The notes under the pieces are model-generated. The model ran no database searches. It was given only the letters and a program-made list of their open reading frames with translations, and was not told the origin of the DNA. A DNA stretch of 59,625 nucleotides, taken from positions 1 to 59,625 of the forward strand of contig CAZRPU010000009.1 in the NCBI GenBank assembly GCA_964602055.1, read 5' to 3'. Each line of letters begins with the position of its first letter. Within the stretch, counting starts at the first letter, position 1. A program made the position numbers and the translations under genes. Of this stretch, positions 1 through 8,025 are shown one piece after another. This stretch comes from JACPLA01 sp964602055 (GTDB lineage Bacteria > Bacteroidota > Ignavibacteria > UBA10030).

Positions 1-2
1 CA

Positions 3-272
3 CCGCGTAACGGATTCTATTTTTTTTCCGCTGGGATAGAATTAGCTGCAAGCGCATCGACTGTAACACTCTATGTTCTAGCCAACTCGCAAGTTACCAG
101 CCTGACGGCAAGGGGATCGTTAAACACAGGGGTCACACACCTCGGCACCAGCGGTATCCTGAAACTCAACTCTGGCGATGTCATGACGCTCCGGGTGACC
201 ATGGTTAGCCTGGTGGGCACCGGATCGTCGGGCCTTGGCTGGTTCAGCGGTTATCTTATCAGTGATTTTTGA
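3..272 (+). CDS. C1q/TNF-like domain protein, C-terminal part (5' truncated by window edge)
   Basis: The reading frame is open from position 3 to the TGA at 270-272; the start lies outside the window. The visible 89 residues begin PRNGFYFFSAGIEL, continue through GILKLNSGDVMTLRV and end WFSGYLISDF. This is the pattern of a C1q/TNF-like jelly roll: an aromatic 'G-F-Y-F' strand, a 'L..GD.v.l' strand and a terminal 'FSGYLI' strand. The next gene has the same blocks in the same order, so the two are tandem paralogues. In the family such heads form trimers on secreted or surface fibres. Export is inferred from the neighbour, since the signal peptide is not in view. No function beyond an extracellular binding head can be given. 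Confidence 0.7.
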   Translation, partial: PRNGFYFFSAGIELAASASTVTLYVLANSQVTSLTARGSLNTGVTHLGTSGILKLNSGDVMTLRVTMVSLVGTGSSGLGWFSGYLISDF

Positions 273-329
273 AAACGATTCTCTCTTTGCAGAAAAGGGA
301 CATCTACACTCATTCATTTGAAGGGAACT

Positions 330-941
330 ATGAAAACACTCAGTGTTGTCATTACGGCCTTCATGTTGATTCCGGAAATCCTGATCGGCCAGACGGGCAG
401 CATCAATAACAAGCTTGGGAGTGGCGGCACCTTTTCGGTGAAGAACAGCACAAACGATCCACTTGTGACCGTAGATGAGACTACGGGGCAATTGACCGCA
501 GACCGGATCAAGGTGGATGGGGTTCCATCTTTTCTTGCCACGCACGTTTCCGAAACAAACCTGAGCACGCCCCACACGCTGGCCTCGTGGTACGAGTTCA
601 CCCCCGTTGGGGCGCACGATAACTCCGCCAGTTTCAATCCATCCACAGGTGAGTTTGTTGTTCCCCGGAATGGATTCTACTTTCTCTCAGCCCACATAGA
701 ACTGAATTATGCGTCGGCTTCCGGTCCGTCCCTCCAACTCATGGTCGATGGAACAGCCTCCGGACTGATCGAATACAAGCCCACGGATTACACGTATGCG
801 CAAGCGATGCTGAGCGTTGCAGGAGTCCTCAAACTCACTGCAGGACAAACGGTAACACTGCGCATCACTTCACTCACTACCCCCACCAGTCTCTCCGCTG
901 AAGGGGGGTACTTCAGCGGCTATCTTGTCAGCGACTTTTGA
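330..941 (+). CDS. Secreted C1q/TNF-like head protein
   Basis: A 203-residue protein of unknown specific role. Residues 1-21 form a signal peptide (MKTLSVVITAFMLIPEILIG, then Q). Residues 30-65 look like a short beta stalk ('GTFSVKN... DETTGQLTADRIKVDG'), a style found in fibre and tail-like proteins. Residues 85-203 are a C1q-like head with 'PRNGFYFLSAHIEL', 'VLKLTAGQTVTLRI' and a terminal 'YFSGYLVSDF'. ATG 330 is chosen over an in-frame TTG at 318 because AAGGGA lies just upstream and the signal peptide starts there. It is paralogous to the truncated gene before it and separated from it by 57 bases. It has no T9SS sorting domain, unlike the next gene. A trimeric adhesin or ligand-binding head is inference. 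Confidence 0.78.
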   Translation: MKTLSVVITAFMLIPEILIGQTGSINNKLGSGGTFSVKNSTNDPLVTVDETTGQLTADRIKVDGVPSFLATHVSETNLSTPHTLASWYEFTPVGAHDNSASFNPSTGEFVVPRNGFYFLSAHIELNYASASGPSLQLMVDGTASGLIEYKPTDYTYAQAMLSVAGVLKLTAGQTVTLRITSLTTPTSLSAEGGYFSGYLVSDF

Positions 942-1004
942 GGGTGGGAATCAAAGCATGATGAGGCACTCTTCAATTGCCACTGCACAAAGAGGGAAAC
1001 ATTC

Positions 1005-1805
1005 ATGAAATCCAAATCTCTGTTGATCGCCCTGGTGTGCGGCATTTCTTTCGCAGCTCAAGGTCAAAGCACGATGGAATTCCAGCCGGGCACGACCATC
1101 GAAGTCACTTCCGGCGCAGACATCTGCGCGGACAGCGTCGCAATTAATGGTTCGTTTTCCGGAGCAGGAACACAGTGCGGAGGGGCACTACCGGTCCAAC
1201 TCTCATCGATGACGGCCGCTGCTTCTGCCCGGGATATCACCCTTCGGTGGACGACCGCAACAGAAACGGGGAATTTTGGATTTGAAGTGGAACGTAGAAG
1301 GGTTTCAGGTTTCATGCTTCACGCTCCGGGTTATAAAACCACAACCAAGCAACTTGAAGCTACCTGGTCAAAGATTGGGTTTGTGGAGGGCTCAGGTACA
1401 TCGACCTCTCCCAAAGAGTATTCCTTTGTTGACCGAAGTCTTCCTGCGGGACGGTATGCATACCGGATCAGACAAATCGACCAGACAGGCACTTTCACCT
1501 ACACTCAGGCGGTTGAGGCCGAGGTTGGATTAGCGCCGAGAGTTTTCACCCTCAGTCAGAATTATCCCAATCCCTTCAATCCCACGACCACCATCGAGTT
1601 CACGCTTCCCGAGGATGGACGCGTCTTGGTGAAAATCTATGACATCGCCGGCCGCGACATAGCGGTTCTGGCAGATGAAGAACGAAAAGCCGGTGTTTAT
1701 CATCAGGTGCATTTTGATGCATCGGGCATTGTGAGCGGAACGTATTTTTGCAGCATCGAATTTGGCGGAAAGCACCTGGTAAGAAAGATGGCGTTGATCA
1801 AGTAA
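1005..1805 (+). CDS. Secreted protein with C-terminal T9SS sorting domain
   Basis: A 266-residue exported protein. A signal peptide covers residues 1-20 (MKSKSLLIALVCGISFAAQG). Residues 65-175 include 'ITLRWTTATETGNFGFEVER' and 'AGRYAYRIRQID', the usual fibronectin-III-like segment placed before the sorting domain in this phylum. The last 80 residues carry 'SQNYPNPFNPTTTIEF', 'VKIYDIAGRDI' and a 'G.Y......SGTYF' block ending 'KMALIK'. That is the por-secretion (T9SS) C-terminal sorting domain, which directs passage through the outer membrane and cell-surface attachment. There is no enzyme domain, so the passenger function is unknown. RBS-like AGAGGGAAA precedes the ATG. No T9SS machinery gene lies in the window. 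Confidence 0.85.
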   Translation: MKSKSLLIALVCGISFAAQGQSTMEFQPGTTIEVTSGADICADSVAINGSFSGAGTQCGGALPVQLSSMTAAASARDITLRWTTATETGNFGFEVERRRVSGFMLHAPGYKTTTKQLEATWSKIGFVEGSGTSTSPKEYSFVDRSLPAGRYAYRIRQIDQTGTFTYTQAVEAEVGLAPRVFTLSQNYPNPFNPTTTIEFTLPEDGRVLVKIYDIAGRDIAVLADEERKAGVYHQVHFDASGIVSGTYFCSIEFGGKHLVRKMALIK

Positions 1806-1837
1806 GGTATCGCATTCATAGGCAATCCGGCGACCAA

Positions 1838-3028
1838 ATGACAGTTTCCAGCACCTCCCGAATACACTCCATCGATCTGATCCGCGGCGCCGTGATGATT
1901 CTCATGGCCATTGACCATGTCCGCGTTTTCGCCGGAATCCCCGCGGGCGGACCGTCTCTCGGGATCTTCTTCACGCGATGGATCACGCATTTTTGCGCGC
2001 CGGCTTTCCTCTTCCTTGCAGGAACGAGCGCTTTCTTCTACGGCCGCCGCCATGACGATCTCCCTCGGTTCCTCCTTCTGCGCGGCGCGTGGCTCGTGTT
2101 TCTTGAACTTACCTTCCTGCGCGTCGCATGGACATTCAATTTCGATTTTCTCCATTATGAAATGGCCGGCGTCATCTGGGCCATCGGGTGGTGCATGATT
2201 CTGATGGCAGGGCTGGTCAAGCTCCCCTTGCGGGCCGTTGCGGCAATCGGCCTTGTGATCATAGCGGGACACAATGTGCTGGACTCCTCCTTCTGGACGG
2301 TCATACCAACACTGGGTAACGATGTGGGCTCGGCCCTCTGGAAGATCATGTACATCGGCTTTTTTGCCGGGCCCGTTTCCCTCGGGCAGGACGGGCCCAA
2401 TCTTGTTGTTCTGTATTCCATCGTGCCCTGGATCGGTGTGATGGCCGTGGGATATGCATTCGGAAAAATTCTGACCCTTGAGCCAGCCGATCGTAACAGG
2501 CAATGTCTGCAGATCGGACTCGGCTCCATTGCCCTCTTTCTTCTCCTTAGAGGATTCAACCTCTACGGCGATCCGAACCCCTGGACTTCACCGTCCGGCG
2601 GTTCCAACGGCGGAATGCCGGCACTCCTCTCCTTTTTGAACACCACCAAGTATCCGGCTTCATTCTCCTTTCTCTTGATGACGCTGGGGCCTGCAATCGC
2701 CCTTGTTCCGTTCCTCGAGCGGGCCCGCGGCATGGTGACAGAGTGGATTTCCCTGTTCGGCCGCGTACCGTTCTTTTTCTACATGCTCCATATACCTCTG
2801 ATTCACGCGATCGCTCTCGTCGTTTCCCTCATCACGCTCGGAGAAATAAGCCCCTGGCTCTTTACGAACCACCCGATGGGGAATCCACCTCCTCCTGATG
2901 GTTATAGGTGGGGGCTCGGGACACTCTATCTGGTTTGGGCATTGGCGATCGTGATCCTCTTCTTTGCATGCCGCTGGTTTGCGGAGCTGAAAGCAAAGCG
3001 CACAGAATGGTGGCTCCGCTATCTCTAG
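1838..3028 (+). CDS. DUF1624 (heparan-alpha-glucosaminide acetyltransferase-like) membrane protein
   Basis: A 396-residue polytopic membrane protein with about ten hydrophobic segments. The N-terminus 'RIHSIDLIRGAVMILMAIDH' is the hallmark of the DUF1624/HGSNAT-related acyltransferase-like family: the 'D..RG..m..M..DH' motif with a conserved His in the first membrane segment. Family members are thought to move acyl groups across the membrane onto glycans, but the substrate here is unknown. ATG 1838 is chosen because the family motif begins eight residues later; an in-frame extension to 1748 would overlap the previous gene. The gap to the T9SS gene is 32 bases and no promoter is evident, so read-through is possible. 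Confidence 0.8.
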   Translation: MTVSSTSRIHSIDLIRGAVMILMAIDHVRVFAGIPAGGPSLGIFFTRWITHFCAPAFLFLAGTSAFFYGRRHDDLPRFLLLRGAWLVFLELTFLRVAWTFNFDFLHYEMAGVIWAIGWCMILMAGLVKLPLRAVAAIGLVIIAGHNVLDSSFWTVIPTLGNDVGSALWKIMYIGFFAGPVSLGQDGPNLVVLYSIVPWIGVMAVGYAFGKILTLEPADRNRQCLQIGLGSIALFLLLRGFNLYGDPNPWTSPSGGSNGGMPALLSFLNTTKYPASFSFLLMTLGPAIALVPFLERARGMVTEWISLFGRVPFFFYMLHIPLIHAIALVVSLITLGEISPWLFTNHPMGNPPPPDGYRWGLGTLYLVWALAIVILFFACRWFAELKAKRTEWWLRYL

Positions 3029-3108
3029 GTCTTGAGCAAGGGTCCGGCCTTTGATGCGTCCGCCCGAAGCCCGTCTTGTTCCGCAGTGAAGTAACCATCA
3101 TCCTGCGC

Positions 3109-3137
3109 TTGTTTTTCAAGCCATGCCGCAATACATT
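3109..3137 (+). promoter_or_regulatory. Candidate promoter of the ABC exporter
   Basis: TTGTTT (3109-3114), a 17-base spacer and TACATT (3132-3137). It lies 83 bases before the chosen ATG at 3220 and shares spacing and hexamers with other promoters in the window. Confidence 0.5.
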
Positions 3138-3219
3138 ACGTAGCAACTCACCTTCAGCGCCGAACCACAAAAATACTTCGCAACCTGAGATCACGCATGT
3201 ATCAGCCTGTGATGTCCGC

Positions 3220-5154
3220 ATGAGCCGTCCCTCTTCGCACCAGCGTTACCGTTCCTTTGTTCAAGACTATAAGCAGGGGCGTCTCGACGATTCGACGGAC
3301 GGCGACAGCGCCAAGGATCCGTCCAAGCAGCAACGGCGGGGCAAGAGGCGCGAGTACCTGCGCGCATATCTGCGTTGGCTCAAACCGTACCGCATCGCTG
3401 TGGGCGCCGTGTTCCTCTTCGCCCTCATCGGCGCGGGGCTGCAGATGATCGAACCTCTGTTCATGAGGTACATCATCGACAATGTGCTTTTGAACTCCGC
3501 TTTGGACTCTTCCGCCCGCCTCTCACTGCTGCATATGGTCGGCATTGCCTTTCTTGCAGTCATCATTCTTTCAAGCCTCGTCGGCGTGCTGAAAGACTAT
3601 CGCCAGCGCATTTTGAATGTGCGGGTGATGTTGTCGTTCCGCCGGCTCCTCTTTGACCGGCTGCTCCATCTTCCTCTTCCCCAATTGTGGAACATGAAAA
3701 CAGGGGGCATCCTGTCGCGTTTGACCGGAGACGTGGACACCACCACCGGCCTGTTGCAGCTGGCGGTCGTCTCCCCCGCTGTTTCTCTTATTCGCCTGGG
3801 CATTGCCGTTGCCATTCTCTTCGCACTCAACTGGCGTCTTGCTCTTACCGCACTGGCGATTATTCCAGGCATCGTCCTTATGAGCTTTACTCTGGCAAAA
3901 CGCGTCCGCCCCATTTATCGTTCGATGCGTAAGGACGCGGAAGAGATCGACGGCCGCGTCGGCGAGACGTTTTCCGGCATTCGCGTCGTGAGGGCATTCC
4001 GGCAGGAAATCGGGGAATTGCTGGAGTACCTCAGGGGACGACACACCGTGCTCAGGAAGGAACTCTTTGCCCACCGGCGGGAGCTCGTTCTCTGGACTTC
4101 CTGGGGCTTGCTCCTCAGCGGGGTGAATGTTGTGATAGTCTGGTACGGAGGATATCTGAATATCGAAGGAATCGCCTCGATCGGCGATATCATGGCGTTT
4201 CAGTGGTACACTTTCCTTTTGCTGAATCCGGTGTGGAACATTGTCAATTCCTTCTCCGAACTCCAGCGGTCTCTTGCGGCCATGGAGAGGGTCTTTGAAA
4301 TCATGGAGATGGAGAACGACAAGCCTGACAAAGCGGATGCGATCGAAGCACCTGCGGTCGTGAAGGAGATTCGTTTCGAACAGGTCGAATTCGAATACCG
4401 CGAAGGCCGGCCCGTGGTCCGTGACTTCAATGTGACGGTACCGAGCGGGTCCGTGGTCGCGCTGGTTGGACGCAGCGGGGCGGGAAAAACAACCGTCACG
4501 GACCTTGTTGCCCGCTTCCACGACCCCACACGGGGACGGATGCTGCTGAACGGAACCGACATACGGGATTTTCGGCTCCGATCCTACCGGGATCTCCTGG
4601 CCATTGTGCAGCAGGACGTTTTCCTGTTCGACGGATCTGTTCGCGACAATATTGCCTACGGCAGACATGAATGCACGGATGAGGAGATTGAGGACGCTGC
4701 GAAACGCGCCAACGCACACGAGTTCATCGTCAAGCTTCCCGACGGGTACGAGACGTTTGTGGGGGAACGCGGTGTCAAGCTTTCGGGCGGACAGCAGCAG
4801 CGGCTTGCCATTGCACGGGCCATTTTGAAATCTCCTCAGATCCTGGTCCTTGACGAAGCCACGAGCAATCTCGACACCGAAAGCGAGCAGCTTATCCAGG
4901 CCTCGATGGCCACGTTGCTCGCGGGAAGGACCACATTTGTCATCGCACATCGTCTCTCGACGGTGCGCCGTGCAGATCTGATTCTCCTGATGGAGGATGG
5001 ACGCATTACCGAACGCGGTACACATGAGCAGCTGATGCAGGCGCGCGGTGCATACCACGACATGGTGATGCGGCAGATGGAGTTTTCGGGTGAGAATGGG
5101 AACGGCATTCTTCAGCAGACCCAGGGAAAAACCTTCCTGCGCGACGCGGAATGA
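3220..5154 (+). CDS. ABC exporter, fused permease-ATPase (MsbA/LmrA type)
   Basis: A 644-residue half-transporter. After a basic cytoplasmic stretch come six membrane helices (about residues 55-350, starting 'YRIAVGAVFLFALIGAG'). The nucleotide-binding domain carries Walker A GRSGAGKTT (near 416), a Q-loop in 'IVQQDVFLFDGSVRDNIAYG', signature LSGGQQQRLAIARAIL (near 521), Walker B ILVLDEATSNLD (near 540) and H-loop IAHRLS (near 573). All catalytic elements are intact. Family members homodimerise and export lipids, lipid A or hydrophobic drugs; the substrate cannot be told from sequence. ATG 3220 fits the usual length of the N-terminal tail, although no strong RBS is seen. A promoter at 3109-3137 lies upstream. 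The gene stands between a DUF1624 protein and a CPBP protease, all membrane proteins. Confidence 0.9.
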   Translation: MSRPSSHQRYRSFVQDYKQGRLDDSTDGDSAKDPSKQQRRGKRREYLRAYLRWLKPYRIAVGAVFLFALIGAGLQMIEPLFMRYIIDNVLLNSALDSSARLSLLHMVGIAFLAVIILSSLVGVLKDYRQRILNVRVMLSFRRLLFDRLLHLPLPQLWNMKTGGILSRLTGDVDTTTGLLQLAVVSPAVSLIRLGIAVAILFALNWRLALTALAIIPGIVLMSFTLAKRVRPIYRSMRKDAEEIDGRVGETFSGIRVVRAFRQEIGELLEYLRGRHTVLRKELFAHRRELVLWTSWGLLLSGVNVVIVWYGGYLNIEGIASIGDIMAFQWYTFLLLNPVWNIVNSFSELQRSLAAMERVFEIMEMENDKPDKADAIEAPAVVKEIRFEQVEFEYREGRPVVRDFNVTVPSGSVVALVGRSGAGKTTVTDLVARFHDPTRGRMLLNGTDIRDFRLRSYRDLLAIVQQDVFLFDGSVRDNIAYGRHECTDEEIEDAAKRANAHEFIVKLPDGYETFVGERGVKLSGGQQQRLAIARAILKSPQILVLDEATSNLDTESEQLIQASMATLLAGRTTFVIAHRLSTVRRADLILLMEDGRITERGTHEQLMQARGAYHDMVMRQMEFSGENGNGILQQTQGKTFLRDAE

Positions 5155-5227
5155 GCTGATTGGAGGAGTGCGTTCAATGCTGTTTCCGAATGCAGCTTCC
5201 TCATCCAGACTCTTCTTCATCCTCCCC

Positions 5228-5256
5228 TTGCTTTCAAAGCGACCCTCTGATACCTT
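5228..5256 (+). promoter_or_regulatory. Candidate promoter of CPBP/VOC/beta-lactamase unit
   Basis: TTGCTT (5228-5233), a 17-base spacer and TACCTT (5251-5256), 44 bases before the CPBP start codon. The -10 is identical to those found before the genes at 8885 and 29540. Confidence 0.55.
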
Positions 5257-5299
5257 ACCGATCATTCTCCCCGGTCACAACATCTGTTAACGGCCTTTC

Positions 5300-6022
5300 A
5301 TGAGCTCCAAAGCATCCATTATCCTTGAATCTCTTCTTTATTTCCTTGGTGGGGCACTTGTCCTTGCCCTTGCAGTACAATACGGCATTCCACATCTCAT
5401 CTCTGCCTACGGCATCCGGCCCCTGATCGGGTGGTGGCTCCTCAGTGGACTGATTGTTACCGTCCTTTTTGTTGCTGCGTTTCTTCAAGCAGGGAGAAGG
5501 CTCGAAGCAAAATCTCTCTCGGAAATTCTTGTGGCGCTGAATCTGCGCCCTCTCTCCGCCACCGATCTCTGGTGGGCATTCGGAGGACTCGTCAGTGTTC
5601 TTCTCCTGACAGGGATTGTCGTTGCGGCATTTTCGTTCCTGTTCTCCATGAATCTTCTTTCCCAGGATTCTTATGCATCATTCCTGAAAATGGAAAAGCT
5701 GAAGCCCCATGAATACTGGCTGTTCCTCGCGTGGCTGCCCTATTTCTTCTTCAACATTACCGGGGAGGAATGCTTATGGAGGGGATATCTTCTTCCGCGG
5801 CAGATCCAGGCACTCGGCCGCTCCGCATGGATCCTCAACGGCCTTCTTTGGGCTCTCTTCCACATCGGCATCGGATGGCGCATTGCTATCGTACTCCTGC
5901 CGATTGAATTCATCGTCCCTTACGTCGTCCAACAGAGGAAGAATACGTGGCTCGGCATTATCATTCATGGCATCTACAACGGCGGCGGATTCATTCTGGT
6001 GGCCCTGGGTTTCGTTTCGTAG
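5300..6022 (+). CDS. CPBP-family intramembrane glutamic endopeptidase (CAAX protease-like)
   Basis: A 240-residue membrane protein with about seven or eight hydrophobic helices. The three family motifs are complete: EExxxR as GEECLWRG (E156, E157, R161), FxxxH as LWALFH (H188) and HxxxN as HGIYN (H223, N227). By homology with Rce1 and bacterial ABI proteins it is a membrane-embedded glutamic peptidase. Substrates of bacterial CPBP proteins are mostly unknown; roles include peptide maturation and self-immunity. A VOC gene begins 43 bases downstream and a beta-lactamase is coupled to that, so the three may form one transcript. Confidence 0.87.
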   Translation: MSSKASIILESLLYFLGGALVLALAVQYGIPHLISAYGIRPLIGWWLLSGLIVTVLFVAAFLQAGRRLEAKSLSEILVALNLRPLSATDLWWAFGGLVSVLLLTGIVVAAFSFLFSMNLLSQDSYASFLKMEKLKPHEYWLFLAWLPYFFFNITGEECLWRGYLLPRQIQALGRSAWILNGLLWALFHIGIGWRIAIVLLPIEFIVPYVVQQRKNTWLGIIIHGIYNGGGFILVALGFVS

Positions 6023-6065
6023 AACGCTTTAGAGTTTCATCGGGAACAAGAAGGACGAAAAAACA

Positions 6066-6452
6066 ATGACCGGTACGTTATCAGTTCAGCTGGGCGCCAT
6101 TGGGCAAATCGCCGTGCCCGTGACGGATATTGACCGCGCGGTCGAATTTTACCGCGACGTTCTGGGTTTGCGATTCCTTTTTCAGGCGCCTCCGGGACTT
6201 GGCTTTTTCGACTGTGCCGGGATTCGGCTCATGCTTGATTCCCCGGCCCGGGAAAATGCAGGGCGTTCGTCCACGCTGTATTTCAAAGTCGATGACGTGG
6301 ACATGGCGTTCAACGAATTCTCCCGTCGAGGCATGACATTCGAAGCGAAACCTCTTCTGATTGCAACAATGCCCGACCATGAGTTGTGGATGGCCTTCTT
6401 CCGGGACCCCGATAAGAATCTTCTTGCTCTCATGGAGGAAAGGCAGCGATGA
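6066..6452 (+). CDS. VOC (glyoxalase/bleomycin-resistance) superfamily protein
   Basis: A 128-residue protein with the two beta-alpha-beta-beta-beta modules of the vicinal oxygen chelate fold. 'IGQIAVPVTDIDRAVEFYRDVLGLRF' opens the first module and 'TLYFKVDDVDMAFNEFSRRG' the second; it ends 'DPDKNLLALMEE', the usual Glu-bearing terminal strand. Members bind a metal and act as isomerases, dioxygenases or resistance proteins; the substrate is not predictable here. Its stop codon overlaps the next start (ATGA at 6449-6452), so translation with the beta-lactamase is coupled. That suggests a shared role in detoxification, which is inference. Confidence 0.85.
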   Translation: MTGTLSVQLGAIGQIAVPVTDIDRAVEFYRDVLGLRFLFQAPPGLGFFDCAGIRLMLDSPARENAGRSSTLYFKVDDVDMAFNEFSRRGMTFEAKPLLIATMPDHELWMAFFRDPDKNLLALMEERQR

Positions 6453-7270
6453 TCGAGAAGCCCGCCGTAAAGATCTTCATCATGCTTGCCTGTTTGACCG
6501 CTTCGCTTACAGGACAGGATACAAAGCATGCGCGCGTGCAGGTTGAACGTCCCGATCTCCGCGCATCGTTCTCGCGATTCAAGGCGGAAGGCGCTTTCGT
6601 TCTCTATGCCATCGGCGCAGACAGCTGTGTTCGCTTTAACCCCGCGCGGGCGGAGTCCGGGTTTATCCCTGCATCCACCTTCAAGATCTTCAACACGATG
6701 GCTGCTCTTGAAGCGGGGGCCATTCAGGATGATTCGACCATTCTGCAATGGGACGGTGTCAAGCGGTGGGTCGATGCCTGGAATCAGGACCAGAATATGG
6801 CGTCGGCCTTCAAGAACTCCACCGTTTGGTTCTATCAGGAGCTTGCGCGTCGGATAGGATCGAAACGGATGCAGGAAATGGTCATGAGGGAAGGCTATGG
6901 AAACGCCGATCTCTCGGGTGGCATTGATGCATTCTGGCTGAACGGGGGGCTGAGAATCTCCGCCAACGAACAGATTGACTTCCTCGTGAAGCTCTTCCGC
7001 CGCACTCTTGGATTCCCGCAGAGGGCGCAGGATATCGTCTATCGCTTGATGGTCCTCGAGGAACAACCCGCCTACACGCTGCGCGGAAAAACGGGATGGG
7101 GCGAGCAGGAGGGAAAACAGATTGGGTGGATTGTGGGGTTCATCACCCGATCCGGCGATTCTTATGCCTACGCGCTCCGTGTGGAAAGCCCGGATTCCGA
7201 TTTCCCGATGCAAAAGGCGAGAATGGCAATCCTGAAGGACGTGTTGAGGGAACTCAAGTTGATCGATTAG
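6449..7270 (+). CDS. Class D (OXA-type) beta-lactamase
   Basis: A 273-residue predicted periplasmic serine beta-lactamase that hydrolyses beta-lactams through an acyl-enzyme. A signal peptide ends near residue 22. The motifs of the family are all present in order: S76-T-F-K79 (catalytic Ser and the Lys that is carboxylated in class D enzymes), S124-T-V126, Y150-G-N152 and K214-T-G216, plus 'FWLNGGLRISA' and 'ILQWDG'. The length matches OXA enzymes. The start overlaps the VOC stop by four bases (ATGA). A BlaR1 sensor domain is the main alternative for such a fold, but the protein has no membrane or protease part. No mobile element flanks it, so it looks intrinsic. Spectrum cannot be predicted. 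Confidence 0.88.
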   Translation: MIEKPAVKIFIMLACLTASLTGQDTKHARVQVERPDLRASFSRFKAEGAFVLYAIGADSCVRFNPARAESGFIPASTFKIFNTMAALEAGAIQDDSTILQWDGVKRWVDAWNQDQNMASAFKNSTVWFYQELARRIGSKRMQEMVMREGYGNADLSGGIDAFWLNGGLRISANEQIDFLVKLFRRTLGFPQRAQDIVYRLMVLEEQPAYTLRGKTGWGEQEGKQIGWIVGFITRSGDSYAYALRVESPDSDFPMQKARMAILKDVLRELKLID

Positions 7271-7315
7271 CGGTTACAATCCGGGGGACGCCCGCGGGAG
7301 CATCAAACAGGAACA

Positions 7316-7897
7316 ATGGCCGACATCTTACGTTCACACATTGAAAAACGAGTAACGCTCACCGACGCAGAATTCGATCTCTGCAGGGGGTTCTTCGTTC
7401 CGAAAAAGGTGAGGAAGCGTCAGTTTCTGCTCCATGAGGGGGAAGTCTGCCGGAATATCGCGTTTGTGACCGACGGCTCCCTTCGCGCATATTCGGTCAA
7501 TCATAAGGGGGAAGAGGATATCATTCAGTTCGCGATTGCGGATTGGTGGATTTCCGATCTCAACAGTTACCTCACAGGTTTGCCTGCCACGTACACCATC
7601 GATGCAATATTGGATTCCGAGGTGCTCCTCCTCGAGCGAGCGGCAAGGGAAACACTTCTCGAAGCAGTCCCCAAGATGGAACGCTTTTTCCGCTTTCTCC
7701 TTGAAGCTAACTACATTGCCTCACATCAACGGATCCACGATTCCCTGAGCTCGTCGGCCGAAGAACGCTACCTGAAGTTCATGAAGACTTACCCGGCCCT
7801 CGCCGAGCAGATCCCGCAGGGCTACATTGCATCCTATCTCGGTATTACCCCCCAATCCCTCAGCCGTATCCGCAGGGAGCTCTCGCAAAAACGGTAA
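7316..7897 (+). CDS. Crp/Fnr family transcriptional regulator
   Basis: A 193-residue regulator with an N-terminal cyclic-nucleotide-binding-type beta barrel (about 25-115; 'RQFLLHEGEVCRNIAFVTDGSLRAY') and a C-terminal winged helix (about 145-190; 'GYIASYLGITPQSLSRIRREL'). The usual cAMP phosphate-binding cassette (GE....R.S/T) is not recognisable; the region reads 'DIIQFAIADWWISDLNSYL', as in many Bacteroidota Crp-like proteins whose effector is unknown. There are no N-terminal Cys residues for an FeS cluster, so it is not a classical Fnr. A perfect inverted repeat (7893-7910) spans its stop codon and precedes yceI, making it a candidate autoregulatory or downstream operator. Confidence 0.88.
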   Translation: MADILRSHIEKRVTLTDAEFDLCRGFFVPKKVRKRQFLLHEGEVCRNIAFVTDGSLRAYSVNHKGEEDIIQFAIADWWISDLNSYLTGLPATYTIDAILDSEVLLLERAARETLLEAVPKMERFFRFLLEANYIASHQRIHDSLSSSAEERYLKFMKTYPALAEQIPQGYIASYLGITPQSLSRIRRELSQKR

Positions 7898-7910
7898 CGT
7901 TTCTGTTACC
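7893..7910. promoter_or_regulatory. Inverted repeat GGTAAC-N6-GTTACC, candidate Crp/Fnr operator
   Basis: A perfect 6-bp inverted repeat with a 6-base spacer, the geometry of Crp-type sites (half-site N6 half-site). It overlaps the regulator's stop codon and is centred about 75 bases before the inferred yceI transcription start. Use as an operator is inference. Confidence 0.45.
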
Positions 7911-7941
7911 ATAGGTTCATCCCATTTCTTACCACAGGTGA

Positions 7942-7970
7942 TGGCACAGGCGGTGCAGCGTCGTTATCTT
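7942..7970 (+). promoter_or_regulatory. Candidate yceI promoter
   Basis: TGGCAC (7942-7947), a 17-base spacer and TATCTT (7965-7970), 55 bases before the yceI ATG. The -35 is a weak match, as would suit an activator-dependent promoter. An imperfect inverted repeat TGGTGGT-N8-ACTACCA (7970-7991) lies over the expected start site. Confidence 0.35.
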
Positions 7971-8025
7971 GGTGGTGTCATTGTACTACCACAGAACATT
8001 TCACCAACAGATAAAGGATTTCACC

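Noticed and set aside
3571..5265. Long open frame (564 codons) antisense to the ABC exporter
   Set aside because: It lies wholly opposite a gene with intact ATPase motifs, has no RBS and encodes no recognisable domain; it is a by-product of codon bias.
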